Shown here: piece after piece, positions 61,927-64,000 of the stretch | Layout: every line of letters starts with the position of its first letter | Position numbering within the stretch: position 1 is the stretch's first letter | Assembly: GCF_040273735.1 (NCBI RefSeq) | Contig: NZ_JBELZM010000010.1 | Span: 79,347 to 143,346 of the forward strand | DNA: 64,000 nucleotides | DNA from: Solibacillus sp040273735 | Lineage (GTDB): Bacteria; Bacillota; Bacilli; Bacillales_A; Planococcaceae | Reading direction: 5' to 3' | Program-made: the position numbers and the translations under genes | Notes under the pieces: generated by a model | What the model saw: only the letters and a program-made list of their open reading frames with translations | Database searches by the model: none | What the model was told of the DNA's origin: nothing

Positions 61927-62976
61927 TTGTTGCAAATGGCAATAACGGGTATCCTTTGTGGTGCTCTTTTAGGATTTGTGATGCAACGTGGACGTTTCTG
62001 TTTAACAGGCGGTTTCCGTGATATGTACATCGCAAAAGATAATCGTATGTTTTATGCATTATTAGTAGCCATTGCAGTTCAAGCGGTAGGTGTGTTCCTA
62101 CTGATTGAGGCAGGGGCGTTTGAATATACAGCAGGTCAGTTCCCATTATGGGCAACGATTGCAGGTGCATTTATTTTCGGTATCGGGATTATTTTAGCAG
62201 GCGGCTGTGCGACAGGCACTTGGTATCGTGCGGGTGAAGGCTTAATCGGAAGCTGGATCGCATTGGCATTTTACATGTTAATGGCAGCTATTATGAAGTC
62301 AGGCCCATTAGCACAATTTACAGTTGATGCACGTACACCGGTAGTAGGTACTGACTCAATTGCCGATACTTTTGGCATTAATGTCTGGTTTTTAGTCATT
62401 CCGTTTGTTGCATTGGTGGCGTTCATTGTTTACCGTGAATTACGCAAACCACGTGTGAAAATTCCAGGCTTGAAACCTAAGAAAACAGGTTTGGCACATA
62501 TTTTATTCGAAAAACGCTGGAATCCGTATGTGACAGCAATTTTAATCGGTTTGATCGCAACATTAGCTTGGCCGTTAAGTGCTGCATCAGGACGTATTTT
62601 CGGTTTAGGGATTACAACACCTTCAGCAAACATTCTACAGTTTTTAGTAACTGGCGACTTAGACATCATTAACTGGGGTGTATTCCTTGTTATGGGTATT
62701 TTATTCGGTTCTTACTTCGCTGCGAAAATGAGCGGTGAATTCCGTTTACGTACACCGGATACAAAAACAGTTGTGCGCAGCTCTGGCGGCGGTATTTTAA
62801 TGGGATTCGGCGCAAGTATTGCAGGCGGATGTTCAATCGGGAACGGTCTTGTAATGACATCAATGATGACTTGGTCAGGTTGGGTTGCTTTACTATTCAT
62901 GATTTTGGGTACATGGACAGCATCGTACTTCGTATTTGTGCGTCCATCAAAAAAACGTGCAACAGCGCGTGCTTAA
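61927..62976 (+). CDS. tsuA: Thiosulfate/sulfur-compound uptake permease TsuA (YeeE/YedE)
   Basis: A 349-residue membrane protein with a TTG start after AGGAGG. Repeated motifs with conserved cysteines (LLGFVMQRGRFCLTGGFRDM near the start, GGCATGTWYRAGEG ~84-97, GGCSIGNGLVMTS ~298-310) mark the YeeE/YedE family. In E. coli, YeeE (TsuA) takes up thiosulfate through a cysteine relay and works with the TusA-like YeeD (TsuB). The next gene encodes such a partner. The ~220-base AT-rich gap upstream shows no clear operator. Confidence 0.9.
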   Translation: MLQMAITGILCGALLGFVMQRGRFCLTGGFRDMYIAKDNRMFYALLVAIAVQAVGVFLLIEAGAFEYTAGQFPLWATIAGAFIFGIGIILAGGCATGTWYRAGEGLIGSWIALAFYMLMAAIMKSGPLAQFTVDARTPVVGTDSIADTFGINVWFLVIPFVALVAFIVYRELRKPRVKIPGLKPKKTGLAHILFEKRWNPYVTAILIGLIATLAWPLSAASGRIFGLGITTPSANILQFLVTGDLDIINWGVFLVMGILFGSYFAAKMSGEFRLRTPDTKTVVRSSGGGILMGFGASIAGGCSIGNGLVMTSMMTWSGWVALLFMILGTWTASYFVFVRPSKKRATARA

Positions 62977-62989
62977 GGAGAGAATTTAC

Positions 62990-63214
62990 ATGAAAAAAAC
63001 ATTAGAGGTATTAGGAATGGTTTGTCCGTTTCCATTAATCGAAGCAAAAGAAGCAATTAAAGAATTAAACACAGGAGATGAGCTGGAAGTACAATTCGAT
63101 TGTACTCAAGGCACAGAATCCATTCCACGCTGGGCAGCAGAAGACGGCCATGAAGTAACGAACTACGAACAATTAGGCGAAGCTTCTTGGACAATTACAA
63201 TTAAGAAAAAATAA
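62990..63214 (+). CDS. tsuB: TusA/TsuB-like sulfur carrier protein
   Basis: A 74-residue protein; ATG 62990 follows AAGGAGAG. The CPxP motif (GMVCPFPLIEAKEAI, ~8-22) is the persulfide-carrying site of the SirA/TusA/YeeD group. Pairing with the permease supports a role in receiving sulfur from imported thiosulfate. Confidence 0.9.
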   Translation: MKKTLEVLGMVCPFPLIEAKEAIKELNTGDELEVQFDCTQGTESIPRWAAEDGHEVTNYEQLGEASWTITIKKK

Positions 63215-63229
63215 TTTCCGAGTTATAGG

Positions 63230-63261
63230 CAGCATCTCGATATTTGAGATGCTGTTTTTTT
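63230..63261 (+). terminator. Terminator after tsuB
   Basis: CAGCATCTC / GAGATGCTG stem and seven T. Confidence 0.9.
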
Positions 63262-63383
63262 ATGGGGTGACAGGCAAGATAGGGGGCATATTACCCGACA
63301 CTATAGATTGAAAGATTTTATTTATTATGAAGCTATTAAGGCAAATTAAGATTTAAAGTAAATTTTGGCTATTGCAGAGCTTT

Positions 63384-63578
63384 TATTAGAATATTTATGG
63401 GAGTTATTAGAAAAACTCGGAGCGATAATAGAATTTAAAACAACGATTTTAGAATATAGCGTGCCAATCTCTAAGGATTTGTTAGGGAAGTACAAAGCTT
63501 GGGTTTTTATTAGAACAATTCAATGGATTATTAGAAAAAGTCAGAGAGGTATTAGAAGATCCTCAGGTGGTATTAGAA
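63384..63578 (+). repeat. 21-bp-periodic TATTAGAA repeat, locus C
   Basis: TATTAGAA or variants start at 63384, 63405, 63426 and 63447, then after a gap at 63508, 63529, 63550 and 63571. The step is exactly 21 bases in each run. One frame therefore reads LLE-type heptads, but no binding site or credible start supports a protein. Confidence 0.92.
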
Positions 63579-63651
63579 CATGTGGTCTTCCGTCAATATT
63601 TCGGACAAACGTTAAGAGACTTTTTTTGCTACCGCCCTTCGGTTGCTCTGC

Positions 63652-63695
63652 TTTTCATCCCTCCATGCCCAAACCTGGGCATGGAGGGATGAAAA
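63652..63695. repeat. Long perfect inverted repeat next to IS end
   Basis: Two 19-base arms (63652-63670 and 63677-63695), perfectly complementary, with a six-base loop that can close further. It sits ~4 bases outside the probable IS edge. It could be a strong hairpin that blocks transcription in either direction, or a palindrome the IS inserted beside. Confidence 0.95.
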
Positions 63696-63710
63696 CCCTG
63701 TAAGAGAACT

Positions 63711-64000
63711 TTATGAGGCATTTTGACAAACAGACTCCTGTTGATTTCTCTCAAATTGGTTTGGTGATAAATAACCGATTGTTGAATGACGTCGTCGTTC
63801 ATTGTAAAAGCTTACGATATATGACTCCACGCTTTTTCTTGCTTCTTTTTTGGATTCGAAACGGTTACGATAGATCCATTCTTTTTTGATTGTGGCGTGG
63901 AAGGATTCAATACACGCATTGTCATAGGGATCTCCTTTACGACTCATGCTAATTTTAATCCCATGTTCTTTTAAAGTGCTTGTATAGCTTGTGGCACAAT
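63711..64000 (-). mobile_element. IS3-family element, C-terminal part of OrfB transposase
   Basis: The frame is open to the window end. It shows the end of the DDE integrase core: HGIKISMSRKGDPYDNACIE (the Glu of DDE is in NACIESFHATIKKEW), then YNERRRHSTIGYLSPNQF. The N-terminal part and OrfA lie beyond base 64000. The element's end is probably near 63699, where TGTAAGAG gives the TG expected of IS3 termini. Confidence 0.93.

Noticed and set aside
61764..62021. 85-codon ORF before tsuA
   Set aside because: Runs through AT-rich promoter DNA into the tsuA coding region in another frame; no binding site.
63365..63703. 112-codon ORF over the 21-bp repeat and palindrome
   Set aside because: No ribosome binding site, starts in repeat DNA, crosses the palindrome and IS edge, and the same repeat elsewhere breaks frame.

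Overview
The window looks like the chromosome of a low-GC Gram-positive bacterium of the Bacillales, most likely a Planococcaceae member of the Solibacillus/Lysinibacillus type. This is inferred from the gene order dinG-ypmB-aspB-asnS-dnaD-nth-ypoC-ponA-recU-yppE-mrfA-mrfB-gpsB-rnpB-ypsC-ypvA, which matches the Bacillus subtilis backbone, from strong AGGAGG ribosome binding sites with frequent TTG/GTG starts, and from the type B RNase P RNA. No database search was run; all names rest on recognisable motifs and gene order.

Region 1 (1 to about 29.46 kb) is the right arm of a siphovirus-type prophage. In order it carries the end of a SNF2 helicase, an ArpU/sigma-like late regulator, small and large terminase, portal, minor head protein, scaffold, decoration protein, major capsid protein, head-tail connectors, tail terminator, major tail protein, tail chaperones with a probable -1 frameshift, tape measure, Dit, a tail fibre, a Tal-like protein and the lysis cassette (XhlA-like protein, holin, amidase). 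An accessory (moron) zone follows: a reverse-strand 300-residue protein, a secreted protein with an RHxxW...HE signature beside a small membrane protein, and several small regulators and membrane proteins. The prophage seems to end inside a dihydrolipoamide dehydrogenase gene, of which only the last ~81 codons remain (29463-29708). Just inside that end lies an array of about 14 GTTTACC/GGTAAAC motifs around an AT-rich core.

Region 2 (29.8-53.6 kb) is host backbone. It holds a Kef-type antiporter, a structured RNA candidate with promoter and terminator, dinG, ypmB, aspB, asnS, dnaD, nth, ypoC, then ponA and recU on the minus strand, yppE, the mrfA-mrfB mitomycin-repair pair, gpsB, rnpB, a PAS-GGDEF-EAL protein, ypsC and ypvA. 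DNA repair and replication genes dominate.

Region 3 (53.6-64 kb) is signalling and accessory chromosome. It contains a CheX-like protein, a Fur-box-controlled transcript with a 26-codon ORF, an RsbQ-like hydrolase paired with an RsbP-like PAS domain fused to GGDEF, an S66 LD-carboxypeptidase, a glutaminase, an ABC-F protein behind a clear transcription attenuator, a zinc-finger/HTH/DUF2087 regulator, a TsuA-TusA thiosulfate uptake pair, and the end of an IS3-family element.

An intergenic repeat family with TATTAGAA spaced every ~21 bp occurs at three loci (31.7, 53.7 and 63.4 kb) and is explained by no gene. The best candidates for something new are the RsbQ/PAS-GGDEF module, the 21-bp periodic repeats, the iteron-like array at the prophage edge, and the secreted moron protein with its membrane neighbour.
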